A DNA stretch of 64,000 bases, taken from the NCBI GenBank assembly GCA_964410215.1, contig CAYPHA010000015.1, positions 10,773 to 74,772 of the forward strand. The letters are read 5' to 3'. Both the position numbers and the translations under genes were made by a program. Under the pieces are notes generated by a model, which worked only from the letters and a program-made list of their open reading frames with translations, searched no databases and was not told where the DNA came from. Numbering within the stretch: the stretch's first letter is position 1; every line of letters begins with the position of its first letter. The stretch comes from CAYPHA01 sp964410215 (GTDB lineage Bacteria > Calditrichota > Calditrichia > Calditrichales > CAYPHA01). This document shows positions 26,271 through 34,996 of the stretch, one piece after another.

Positions 26271-27167
26271 AACATTGAATTTATATAATTCACCGTCTTT
26301 ATCTTCCAGGTAGTAGAGGCGCAGGACCGTTTCTTCAACGTCCGGTTTTCCCGGGTTTTTCAGGTAGTCCCGGCCGCCTTCCGTATCCCGTATCAGATAT
26401 ATCTCCGCCCGGGTGAAGGGATAGGCGTAATTCGCCGAAATGGACCGGGCCATATCGAGTAACGTGTCATCAGGCAGCCCTTCCGGAATCAGCACCCATA
26501 ATTTTACGTGTCCTTTTTCCGGCATTTCAAGGGAATGCAGCCTGCCGTAGGGCAGCACAGGCAGCGGCACATCGGCAATATTTATGGCCGGCAGGTACAG
26601 ACGCAGGTATAAATTATCGGTCGCGTCATGCTGCATGACCCGTACCTCCAGGTCACCCGGATACACCTCTTCCTGATAAACCTCCGCAATCCGGCGGGCA
26701 CGTTTTGCCGCGGTCGCTTTGGAATAATAATCCCCTTCCGGTAAAACCAGGTATATCGTCCGGTAGAGCTCTTCGTTGTCGAAAAACATCTGTGCATTGA
26801 AGCCCGGCAGCGTGCTGTCTACAAACGCTTTGGCCAATACGGTACGGCTCAGGTTGCGAGGACCGACAAGGTCGCTCCGTACCCACCCGGTCTGATTTTC
26901 ACCGAATTGAATCTGGTACCAGCCCATGTCGTTCCGGAGAATGTAAACCCGGTCACCGTCGTTGATGGAGGCGATAATACGTGATGCCGTTGACGCATCC
27001 CTGCGTACGTTTACTTCCTCTCTGACAGCGAAAGCGCTGGGCAGGTCCGGGACGGGTGCCCGGGATTTGACGGTCTTTTCCGGTTCTTCTTCAATTTTAA
27101 CGGTGGCTTTCGGTGTACAGGCCACGATTAGCAAGAGACTGAGAATCAGCAGTACATTTTTTAACAT
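26244..27167 (-). CDS. SH3-domain lipoprotein of unknown function
   Basis: 307 aa from the ATG at 27167, chosen for GGAGTA just upstream and because the product then begins with a clean lipoprotein signal (LLLIVACTPK, Cys17). A bacterial SH3 domain follows (about 45-105): VNVRRDASTASRIIASINDG and MGWYQIQFGENQTGWVRSDLV. The remaining 200 residues match no family I recognise. Bacterial SH3 domains usually bind cell-wall peptides. It ends inside the convergent permease gene. Confidence 0.75.
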   Translation of the reverse strand: MLKNVLLILSLLLIVACTPKATVKIEEEPEKTVKSRAPVPDLPSAFAVREEVNVRRDASTASRIIASINDGDRVYILRNDMGWYQIQFGENQTGWVRSDLVGPRNLSRTVLAKAFVDSTLPGFNAQMFFDNEELYRTIYLVLPEGDYYSKATAAKRARRIAEVYQEEVYPGDLEVRVMQHDATDNLYLRLYLPAINIADVPLPVLPYGRLHSLEMPEKGHVKLWVLIPEGLPDDTLLDMARSISANYAYPFTRAEIYLIRDTEGGRDYLKNPGKPDVEETVLRLYYLEDKDGELYKFNVSGNVPPSY

Positions 27168-27232
27168 CGGTACTCCATGCTTTTCGTTATAACGGATAGG
27201 GAAGATAGCCATATTTCAGTATTTCGGCAATT

Positions 27233-27547
27233 TTATCCCTGCTGTGCCAGGAAATTGGAAATGGCCATTTCCTTTTCCGCTTCTTCGATCATCCCTTTTT
27301 GAACATAAAGCCGCGATAAGGCGGTGTGAGCCAGCGGATCATGCTTATTGATCTCGATCCATTTCCGGACGAGGAGAATGGCCCCGTCAATGTCACCTTT
27401 CCGGTTCAGTGTTTCGGAAAGGGCACTGTAAGCGGCTTCAAAACGGTCATCCAGTTCCAGGGCTGCCCGGAAACAGGCTTCGGCCTCCTCATATTTATGC
27501 TGTGCGAAAAACTGGAAACCTTCGGTGAGATGTTCCTGTTTTGTCAT
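27233..27547 (-). CDS. Small tetratricopeptide-repeat protein
   Basis: 104 aa from the ATG at 27547. The earlier in-frame ATG at 27559 is unlikely because the GGAGGG ribosome site lies inside it. Nearly the whole protein is three TPR units, e.g. HKYEEAEACFRAALELDDRF and DPLAHTALSRLYVQKGMIEE. No signal peptide, so probably cytoplasmic scaffold. Partner unknown. Confidence 0.8.
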   Translation of the reverse strand: MTKQEHLTEGFQFFAQHKYEEAEACFRAALELDDRFEAAYSALSETLNRKGDIDGAILLVRKWIEINKHDPLAHTALSRLYVQKGMIEEAEKEMAISNFLAQQG

Positions 27548-27640
27548 GTTGCCCTCCATTATATTTAAATGCGGTAGGAATGCAACGCGAAAAACAACTG
27601 AAATATTTTGGAAAAGTTAAAAAGATTAAAAAGAGAATCG

Positions 27641-28162
27641 CTATTCCGTGTCGATTTCACTGGCGATGGCCATGTAGAGCGAATCCCCTCTTTCGTAACT
27701 GAGCAAAGCGGTCTGTGCTCCCCGGTATGTGGTGTCCAGCCGGCCGAATGCGGGGGACAGGTCATTCCTGATCCAACTCGCCCCATAAGCGGCCCAGCGG
27801 TTGGCGTCGACCTGAGCGGCTCGTTTGACAAGGGACCTGGAAACAGGCTGACCCGTCTCCGGATGTGTCAGACGTCCGACACCCACGCTGATAAGGGCCT
27901 TATTGTTCCGGAACCAGGCTGTTTGCAGGTATTGTTCTCGCAGGGATTTGTCTTGCGGGTGGCGCTCAATCTGCAACCGGAGTGAAATCAGGGCATCGAA
28001 ATTCACTTCCGAAAGCTCCGGGGTGCTGAATCCGGCGGCTGCCGCGGCTGGGGTTCCGGCAGCCAGACTGTCCGTTCCTGGATCCGTGTCCCGTGTTTTC
28101 GTTTCTTTTTTACACGCTATGAGCATGATGACAAAAGCGAGGAGAATGCAAGTCTTCTGCAT
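27641..28162 (-). CDS. Hypothetical lipoprotein
   Basis: 173 aa with a short lipoprotein signal (FVIMLIACKK, Cys17), a low-complexity linker rich in Ala, Gly and Thr (about 25-45), then a domain containing RLQIERHPQDKSLREQYLQT and ANRWAAYGASWIRND. No known family is recognised. It is not in an obvious operon; the TPR gene follows after 93 bases on the same strand. Confidence 0.7.
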   Translation of the reverse strand: MQKTCILLAFVIMLIACKKETKTRDTDPGTDSLAAGTPAAAAAGFSTPELSEVNFDALISLRLQIERHPQDKSLREQYLQTAWFRNNKALISVGVGRLTHPETGQPVSRSLVKRAAQVDANRWAAYGASWIRNDLSPAFGRLDTTYRGAQTALLSYERGDSLYMAIASEIDTE

Positions 28163-28352
28163 AAGAAACCTCCCGTATCGTATAGGTTATCCCATCTTAT
28201 CGATTTTTGAGGTGCGCGTCAATACAAAATTAAGGGAAAATAAATCATGTTCCGGCAGGCATGCGTAACTTTTCCTTGTAATAATTATAAAATATTTCTA
28301 ATTTTAATAAAATTAATTCCGACCCCAAAGATGGTGAAAAACAGGAAGTAAA

Positions 28353-28796
28353 ATGGCCAATAAAAAAATACGGCAGCTTAAAATAAAAGAGATCATCTCG
28401 GACAAGTCGATTTCCAGTCAGGAAGAACTGGCCGACGAGCTCAAAATCCTGGGATTCGAAACCACGCAGGCAACGCTTTCCAGGGATCTTCATGAATTGG
28501 GCATTATCCGTGTACCCGAAAACGACGGATTTAAATATATCTTTCATCAGGATGACACATCTCTGAACCTGAAACGGCTGATCGGAATGGAGGTGACCAG
28601 TATTCATCACAATGAATCCGTCGTCGTTATCAAAACTATGCCCGGCCGTGCCCAGGGTGTGGCCATATATCTCGACAAATTGCGGGAAAGCCACATTATC
28701 GGTACCGTTGCCGGTGATGATTCAATTATCATTATTCCGGATTCCCATGCCAATATTCCGGTATTGATGGAACGCATCGAAAAAATGATGACCTGA
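28353..28796 (+). CDS. argR: Arginine repressor ArgR
   Basis: 147 aa, full length. The N-terminal winged helix has TTQATLSRDLHELGIIRVP, the C-terminal arginine-binding and hexamer domain has PGRAQGVAIYLD and GTVAGDDSIIII. It controls arginine synthesis and use in response to L-arginine. AGGAAG lies before the ATG. The upstream spacer is A+T-rich, and an ARG box there is possible but not clear. No arginine genes are within the window. Confidence 0.93.
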   Translation: MANKKIRQLKIKEIISDKSISSQEELADELKILGFETTQATLSRDLHELGIIRVPENDGFKYIFHQDDTSLNLKRLIGMEVTSIHHNESVVVIKTMPGRAQGVAIYLDKLRESHIIGTVAGDDSIIIIPDSHANIPVLMERIEKMMT

Positions 28797-28936
28797 AAAC
28801 GGTAATTGGAATCCCCATCCTTTTATCCCCAAGTCTGCCTCCAGGGACCGAATGTTCCTGTTTGCTAAACCAATCGGTATTTAATAAATTGAATCACCTT
28901 GTTTATGAGGTTCCGGAAGTAGAATAGAAGATAGTG

Positions 28937-31489
28937 ATGAAACCAATCCTGCAAGATGCAATAGCACAAGAGATTCTTCCCAATGTGACGAAACCGGCCC
29001 GTTATATCGGCAATGAAATGAATATGATCAGGAAGGATCCGTCAACCGTTTCGACCCGTGTTGCCCTTGCCTTTCCCGAGGTGTATGAAATCGGTATGTC
29101 CTATCTGGGTTTTGGGATTCTCTATCATATTCTGAATGCACAGGAACATATCTGGGCTGAGCGTGTTTTTGCACCCTGGCCGGATATGGAAGAAGAACTG
29201 CGTAAAAATAACTATCCCTTATATACGCTGGAATCGTTTACGGCCCTTTCCGCATTCGATATCCTCGGTTTTACCCTGCAGTACGAACTGACGTATACAA
29301 ATATTCTAAATATGCTGGATCTGGGCAAGGTGCCTGTGTGGGCGGCAGATCGCGCAGGGGAGGATCCCATCGTCATTGCCGGCGGTCCCTGTTCCTGCAA
29401 TCCCGAACCCGTTGCCGGATTTTTCGATGTTGTTTTTATCGGAGATGGTGAAGAAGGGTTCGTTGACGTGTGCATCGCCATAGAACAGGTGAAAAAAGCG
29501 AACCTGCCACGTAGACAGATCCTGGAGTCACTTCAGGAAATCAGAGGGGTCTATATACCCGTCCTGAATAATGGAAAAAGAGTGGACACACGCATTGTTA
29601 CCGAGCTGAAAAGTGACTTCTACCCGGAGAAGCCCCTTGTTCCCCTGATCGAAACAACCCATAACCGTTTATCCATCGAAGTGATGCGGGGCTGCACGCA
29701 GGGCTGCCGCTATTGCAATGCCGGTATGATTTATCGCCCGGTACGGGAACGGGACTATCGGGATATTGTAAAACAAACCGCCACAACCCTCCCGGAAACC
29801 GGGCATGAAGAAGTGTCGTTCATGTCCCTGTCCATCTCGGATTATTCCGGGCTGCGGGAACTGCTGCACGCCGAAGCCGGTCTCCTGGATGATATGCAGG
29901 TTAATTATGCGTTTCCTTCCATGCGGCTGGACAGTTTCAGCGAAGAGATTGCGGAATACGCATCGAATGTCCGTAAATCAGGGTTCACTTTTGCACCGGA
30001 GTCTGGCAGTGCCCGGTTACGCAGGGTAATCAATAAAAACATTACCGACGAGGACATCTTCAGATCGGTGGAGATTGCGCTGAAAAAGGGATGGCGGTTA
30101 CTCAAATTTTATTTTATGATAGGTTTACCAACTGAAACAAAGGAGGATATTGAAGCACTAGCTGAGTTGCTGGAACGGGTTATTCAGGAAAGCAGACCAT
30201 TTGGAAGGGTGCGGTTCAACGTCTCCCTTTCTACGTTTTCCCCAAAAGCACATACGCCCTTCCAGTGGGAAGCACAGGAATCAAAAGAAGATTTGGAAGA
30301 AAAAATACACTACCTGAGAAAACGGCTTTCTAAATTTAAACAGGTTAAATTGTCCTGGCGTGATCCGGAAGTCTCCTTTCTCGAATGTGTACTCGGCAGA
30401 GGTGATAATACATTATCACAAGTCATTCATGACGCCTGGAAAATGGGCGCAAAATTTGATGGCTGGACCGATTTTTTTAATATGGGCAACTGGGAACAGG
30501 CATTTGAACAAAACGGTCTCGACATGAACCGTTATGCCCGCGCCATACCAGTCGATGCCCGGCTGCCGTGGGACCATATCAATAAAGGTGTAACCAAATC
30601 GTTTCTTCTGAATGAACGGCAGAAAGCTTATGACGGTGAAATAACGCCGGATTGCCGCGAAACGCTTTGTTATGGATGCGGTATCAAGAGGACACATGGT
30701 ACGGATGTCGGGGAACTCTGTAAAACCGTTAGCGACGCAAAAACCGAACCAGGGAAGGAAACCTTTAAACCGGATGTGCCGGACAAGATAATTCCGGCCG
30801 GGGAACAACAACCCATCCGTCTGCGCGTGAAATATAAAAAAACGGGTTTTACACGATTTCTGTCGCACCTGGATCTGATCCGGATCATGTACCGGGCCTT
30901 TCGTGCGGCAGGTGTGGACATCGCCTATACGCAGGGATTTAATCCCAAACCGAAACTGTCATTCAGCCCGCCGCTGTCGCTCGGATACACCAGCGAGGCG
31001 GAATATATGGATGTCGAATTGCTGTCTGCCGGGGATCAACAGCCCTTTAAACGTCTGAATACGTACCTGCCGGAAGGCCTTGAGATTGTCGAATGGAAAA
31101 TGATCACATCAAAGGTCCGTTCTCTGTCGGCTGAAATCAGCAGGGCATCGTATGAGGTCAATATTTCCGGCCTGAAACTGGATTCCAATACATTTCAGGA
31201 AGATATTGAATATTTATTTTCCAGAGATTCCATAGAAGTTGATCGTGTTGTAAAAGGTGTCCGGAAAACACTGGATATAAAACCATACATCGAAAGCATA
31301 AATCGCACGAACGGTACCCTGTCAATTGGTACAAAAACCATCGCGACACGTTCTGTACGCGTCGATGAAATTCTGGCCCAGTTGTTTCCGCTGTCAAGGG
31401 AAACGCTGCGCCTGCTGCCGGTACACCGCACCGCTCAATTCATTCAAACCGGAAATACGTTCACAGATCCCCTGGAAGCCGTTTCCTGA
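28937..31489 (+). CDS. Fused B12-binding-like radical SAM protein and DUF2344 protein
   Basis: 850 aa. Residues 1-620 match the TIGR03960-type radical SAM family: an N-terminal B12-binding-like fold, then RGCTQGCRYC with C253, C257 and C260 for the 4Fe-4S cluster. Residues from about 630 match DUF2344/TIGR03936 (VKYKKTGFTRFLSHLDL, GFNPKPKLSFSPPLSLG). The two are separate neighbouring genes in many bacteria and fused here. Function is not established; constant linkage to RNase G and ribosomal protein genes points to RNA or ribosome modification. ATG at 28937 preferred over the GTG at 28934. Confidence 0.88.
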   Translation: MKPILQDAIAQEILPNVTKPARYIGNEMNMIRKDPSTVSTRVALAFPEVYEIGMSYLGFGILYHILNAQEHIWAERVFAPWPDMEEELRKNNYPLYTLESFTALSAFDILGFTLQYELTYTNILNMLDLGKVPVWAADRAGEDPIVIAGGPCSCNPEPVAGFFDVVFIGDGEEGFVDVCIAIEQVKKANLPRRQILESLQEIRGVYIPVLNNGKRVDTRIVTELKSDFYPEKPLVPLIETTHNRLSIEVMRGCTQGCRYCNAGMIYRPVRERDYRDIVKQTATTLPETGHEEVSFMSLSISDYSGLRELLHAEAGLLDDMQVNYAFPSMRLDSFSEEIAEYASNVRKSGFTFAPESGSARLRRVINKNITDEDIFRSVEIALKKGWRLLKFYFMIGLPTETKEDIEALAELLERVIQESRPFGRVRFNVSLSTFSPKAHTPFQWEAQESKEDLEEKIHYLRKRLSKFKQVKLSWRDPEVSFLECVLGRGDNTLSQVIHDAWKMGAKFDGWTDFFNMGNWEQAFEQNGLDMNRYARAIPVDARLPWDHINKGVTKSFLLNERQKAYDGEITPDCRETLCYGCGIKRTHGTDVGELCKTVSDAKTEPGKETFKPDVPDKIIPAGEQQPIRLRVKYKKTGFTRFLSHLDLIRIMYRAFRAAGVDIAYTQGFNPKPKLSFSPPLSLGYTSEAEYMDVELLSAGDQQPFKRLNTYLPEGLEIVEWKMITSKVRSLSAEISRASYEVNISGLKLDSNTFQEDIEYLFSRDSIEVDRVVKGVRKTLDIKPYIESINRTNGTLSIGTKTIATRSVRVDEILAQLFPLSRETLRLLPVHRTAQFIQTGNTFTDPLEAVS

Positions 31490-31581
31490 AGCCCTCAGCC
31501 CGGATGTTTCAATATGCTCAAATCGTTCATGGCCCCTGTCATAAGCATAACGAATGATTTTAATACAGAAAGTGATGGAAA

Positions 31582-33120
31582 ATGAATAAGGAAATAGTCA
31601 TTAATGCAACCAATGAAGAGACGCGCATCGCGATAATGGAGGAGAAAAAGCTTGTCGAATTATTTGTCGAACGCCCCGAATATGAACGCATGGTCGGAGA
31701 TATCTATAAAGGTAAAGTCAGCCGTGTGTTACCGGGCATGCAGGCGGCCTTTATAAATATCGGACATGAACAGAATGCCTTTCTGCATTTCTCCGATGTG
31801 TCCGCTTCCTACCAGGATTATTTTGTCGATTACGATGAGGATGAAGAAAATGAAAAAACCGCCGGCAAGAAAAAACGGGAAAAGCGCTTTGAAGTTGAGA
31901 AAAACCTGAAAAAAAACCAGGATATTCTTGTACAGATCCTTAAAGAACCGATCGGGACCAAAGGATGCCGGGTTACCAGCGATATCACGCTGCCCGGACG
32001 GTTTCTGGTGCTCATCCCGAACCAGCGTCATATCGGCGTGTCACGTAAAATCAGCAATCACGGGGAGCGCAGGCGTCTGAAATCGATCGCAAAACAGATT
32101 TTACCTGAAAATTTCGGCCTGATTATCCGGACGGTCGCTGATAGTAAAAACGAGAAAGATATCAGAAAGGACCTTCAGAATCTGCTGTCCACCTGGAAGA
32201 AAATGGAAACAAAAATCCGGGAAGAAGAAGCGCCAACCCTGCTCTACAAAGATATGGCCATGGCTTCCAGCATCATCCGCGACCTGTTTACCTCCGATGT
32301 CAGTAAGGTCATCGTGGATTCACGCAAACTGATGCGGGAAATCGTCGGATATGTCAAGTTTGTGGCCCCGCATCTCAGCCACAAAGTGAGTTATTATAAG
32401 GAAAAGACACCGATTTTCGATGCCTTCAAGATCGAGCCGGATATCGAAATGATGCTTGAAAACAAAGTCTGGCTGAAGAACGGCGGCTACCTGATCATTC
32501 AGCCGACCGAAGCCCTTGTGTCTATCGATGTCAACAGCGGTAAGTTCATCGGCCGAAGGGACCATGAGTCCAATTCACTGAAGATCAATATGGAAGCAGC
32601 GCGGGAAATTGCCCGGCAGGCCAGGCTCAGGGATTTCGGCGGACTGATCGTGATCGATTTTATCGATCTCCAGGAAGAGGAAAATAAACGAAAAATCTTC
32701 AATGAACTCAAAAAAGAATTCGGTAAAGACCGTTCCATAACGAAGATTGCTGAAATGAGCCGTTTCGGGCTTATTGAAATGACACGTCAGCGCGTCCGGC
32801 CCAGCGTCATTCAGACGATCAACCAGAAATGTAAAATATGCGGCGGCACCGGGCTCGTTCCGACACTGAATACGCTGGTATCTTCTATAGAAAGATGGAT
32901 ACAGCGTTACCGGGCCGGTAAGGGCGATCGGCGTATCTGGATCCATGTTCCGCAGGAAGTCTATTCTTATATGACAAAAGGTAAGGTGAACCGCAGACTG
33001 AAACTGATGTGGAAATACTGGATGAAGATTTCCATATCCGTGGATCCGAAATTAAACCATAATGAATTTGAAGTCTATGACCGGTCAAATAAGCGTCGGA
33101 TAAGCGAAAAAACAACTTGA
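31582..33120 (+). CDS. rng: Ribonuclease G/E family endoribonuclease
   Basis: 512 aa. The S1 domain (KGKVSRVLPGMQAAFINIG) is split by an acidic-basic insert around 80-110. Catalytic metal ligands are in VSIDVNSGKF and IVIDFIDLQEEENKR. CKICGGTG near residue 415 is the Zn-link cysteine pair of the family. The length fits RNase G without the RNase E scaffold tail. It processes rRNA and decays mRNA. It lies 92 bases after the radical SAM gene and 61 bases before L21. Confidence 0.93.
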   Translation: MNKEIVINATNEETRIAIMEEKKLVELFVERPEYERMVGDIYKGKVSRVLPGMQAAFINIGHEQNAFLHFSDVSASYQDYFVDYDEDEENEKTAGKKKREKRFEVEKNLKKNQDILVQILKEPIGTKGCRVTSDITLPGRFLVLIPNQRHIGVSRKISNHGERRRLKSIAKQILPENFGLIIRTVADSKNEKDIRKDLQNLLSTWKKMETKIREEEAPTLLYKDMAMASSIIRDLFTSDVSKVIVDSRKLMREIVGYVKFVAPHLSHKVSYYKEKTPIFDAFKIEPDIEMMLENKVWLKNGGYLIIQPTEALVSIDVNSGKFIGRRDHESNSLKINMEAAREIARQARLRDFGGLIVIDFIDLQEEENKRKIFNELKKEFGKDRSITKIAEMSRFGLIEMTRQRVRPSVIQTINQKCKICGGTGLVPTLNTLVSSIERWIQRYRAGKGDRRIWIHVPQEVYSYMTKGKVNRRLKLMWKYWMKISISVDPKLNHNEFEVYDRSNKRRISEKTT

Positions 33121-33181
33121 CAATATCGTTCAGCAAAATTATATTAAAAGCTCTTTTTGATATTATGATTGGGAGTACGGT

Positions 33182-33559
33182 ATGTACGCAATAGTAGAAA
33201 TTTCCGGCAAACAGTACCGGGTTGAAAAAGATCAGCGATTGCAGGTTCCGCTGCAGAAGGGTGAAAGCGGAAGTAAAGTAAATTTTGACCGTGTTTTGCT
33301 CTATAACGATGATAAAGGCAATGTGAAGGTGGGTACGCCGACCGTAGATAAAATGCAGGTCTCCGCGACGCTCCTTGAACACGGCCGTGAAAAAAAGATA
33401 ATCGTTTTCAAGAAAAAACGCAGAAAAGGATATCAGGTTAAGAATGGCCACCGCCAGGATTTTTCACTGATAAAGATCGATAAAATCGGTGCTGTTAAAG
33501 CTGTTCCAAAAAAGAAAGAACCGGCAGCAGAGCAAGCAGAGGAAAAGAAGGAGGCCTGA
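33182..33559 (+). CDS. rplU: Ribosomal protein bL21
   Basis: 125 aa. MYAIVEISGKQYRVEKDQRL at the start and KKKRRKGYQVKNGHRQDFS near 80-98 identify bL21 of the large subunit. About 22 residues of Lys/Glu/Ala-rich tail extend beyond the usual end. GGGAG lies before the ATG. rpmA follows one base after the stop. Confidence 0.96.
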   Translation: MYAIVEISGKQYRVEKDQRLQVPLQKGESGSKVNFDRVLLYNDDKGNVKVGTPTVDKMQVSATLLEHGREKKIIVFKKKRRKGYQVKNGHRQDFSLIKIDKIGAVKAVPKKKEPAAEQAEEKKEA

Positions 33560-33560
33560 A

Positions 33561-33821
33561 ATGGCACATAAAAAAGGAGTCGGCAGTTCCCGAAACGGAC
33601 GTGAAAGTCATTCCAAACGACTTGGCGTTAAAGCTTTCGGTGGTGAATATGTTACCTCCGGATCCATTATCATCCGTCAGAGAGGTACGAAAATACATCC
33701 GGGCGAAAATGTTGCCCTTGGTGGTGACGATACGATTTTTTCGAAAATTGACGGTTATGTCAAATTCGAGCGTAAAGATAGAACACGGAAACGCGTAAGC
33801 GTTTATCCGCAGGCCGTCTGA
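33561..33821 (+). CDS. rpmA: Ribosomal protein bL27
   Basis: 86 aa. It starts MAHKKGVGSSRNGRESHSKR, the normal bL27 N-terminus that reaches the peptidyl transferase centre, with no Firmicutes-type cleaved leader. GGAGG lies 6 bases before the ATG at 33561, which is preferred over an upstream extension that would overlap rplU. It closes the rng-rplU-rpmA operon. Confidence 0.97.
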   Translation: MAHKKGVGSSRNGRESHSKRLGVKAFGGEYVTSGSIIIRQRGTKIHPGENVALGGDDTIFSKIDGYVKFERKDRTRKRVSVYPQAV

Positions 33822-33848
33822 AACCAGTTTTTAAACTGGTTTTTTTTG
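33821..33848 (+). terminator. Rho-independent terminator after rpmA
   Basis: Hairpin AAACCAGTTT / AAACTGGTTT immediately after the rpmA stop, followed by a run of eight or more Ts. Confidence 0.9.
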
Positions 33849-33896
33849 TAACTTTTTTGATTTGAAAACATCTGATATTGTAGACGTATAAATATG

Positions 33897-33978
33897 GCAC
33901 TGCGCGCATACCGGCAGTGCGAAATGATCCCCCCCCCAAGATGAGTGTGGGTGGCCTCTGGCCGCCTGCACTTTTTTT
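33897..33978 (+). ncRNA. Candidate small RNA with its own terminator
   Basis: A short segment that no protein gene explains. It has a 7-base-pair hairpin GCACTGC/GCAGTGC (33897-33920), a single-stranded stretch with nine Cs (33929-33937), and a 12-base-pair GU-containing hairpin (33945-33971) followed by seven Ts, a convincing terminator 130 bases beyond the rpmA terminator. Upstream, TTGAAA and TATAAA are spaced by 19 bases (about 33862-33892). C-rich loops in small RNAs often pair with ribosome-binding sites. This is inference; the second hairpin could simply be a backup terminator. Confidence 0.3.
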
Positions 33979-34077
33979 CAGGAATTTCCCCTCTGATAGC
34001 TTCTGTATTGCACAGCGTGTGTATTCTGAATAACTTAAACTCCTAATCGTATTATATTAAACATATTGGAAAAAATC

Positions 34078-34980
34078 ATGAAAGTCTGTTTAATCATTCT
34101 CCTGGTAGTGTTTGCCGCATCCACATCAGGACAAAACCTGGATGAAGTGTTACGGTTCGGTGGCACAGGCGATGAACCGGGTACCTTTAAAAACCCCCTG
34201 GCTATCGATGTTTCATTCAGCGGAATCGTCTATGTCGTGGATACGGGTAACCACCGTATCCAGTTGTTTGACCAGAAAGGTACGTTCATCAAATCGATCG
34301 GTGGATTCGGTTTTGCAAAGGATCACTTTGACACGCCACGGGATATCTGGGTGCGGTCGATGATCAATATCTATGTCTCGGATTATAATAACCAGCGGCT
34401 TGTGCGTTACGACCGTCACATGAATTTCATTTCCATGCTGGAACGAAACGATGCGGATCCTTACGCGTATCAGTTCTATGAAGTATGCAGCGCGGCACTG
34501 AATGGTCAGAATGAGTTGTTTATTGTCGAACATGACGAAAATAAAGTCATTAAATTCAGCCGTGAAGGTAAGCCGGAACGGGCCTTCGGCACCATCGAAT
34601 CCGGCTACGGTGAATTGGAACGCCCCCAGCAGATTGACCTGCTGCCCGGTAACAGAATAGTTATTTCCGATACCGGAAAGCGCGCCCTGATGATATATGA
34701 TTTTTTCGGAAGCTTTATTGCCAGCTTTACGGATGATCAGTTCCAGTCACCAAGGGGTATCGGGATAACTCCGGATGGCATCGTCTATGTGGCAGATCCC
34801 GTTGCCGGTCAGGTGTTCCGCGTGGAGCGGGGATTCACCGGTCTGAAAAGAGTTATACTGCGCGGCGGTGAGCCCCTGCGTCAACCGCAGGATATTGCCT
34901 TTTTAAAAGAGAGTGACAGCGCCATAAAAGCGTATGTGCTCGATGGAGACCGGGTAGTGGTCGGTTATCTGAACGATTAA
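34078..34980 (+). CDS. Exported NHL-repeat beta-propeller protein
   Basis: 300 aa from the ATG at 34078; a TTG at 34066 is a weaker start. A signal peptide ends near ASTSGQN. The rest is NHL repeats: GTFKNPLAIDVSFSGIVYVV, DTGNHRIQLFDQKGTF, YVSDYNNQRLVRYD, VISDTGKRALMIYD and GIVYVADPVAGQVFRV, enough for a six-bladed propeller. It begins 230 bases after the L27 gene and is followed after 16 bases by the giant outer-membrane protein, so the two are probably cotranscribed and may work together at the envelope. Confidence 0.82.
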   Translation: MKVCLIILLVVFAASTSGQNLDEVLRFGGTGDEPGTFKNPLAIDVSFSGIVYVVDTGNHRIQLFDQKGTFIKSIGGFGFAKDHFDTPRDIWVRSMINIYVSDYNNQRLVRYDRHMNFISMLERNDADPYAYQFYEVCSAALNGQNELFIVEHDENKVIKFSREGKPERAFGTIESGYGELERPQQIDLLPGNRIVISDTGKRALMIYDFFGSFIASFTDDQFQSPRGIGITPDGIVYVADPVAGQVFRVERGFTGLKRVILRGGEPLRQPQDIAFLKESDSAIKAYVLDGDRVVVGYLND

Positions 34981-34996
34981 CAGGAATGATCCTCTA

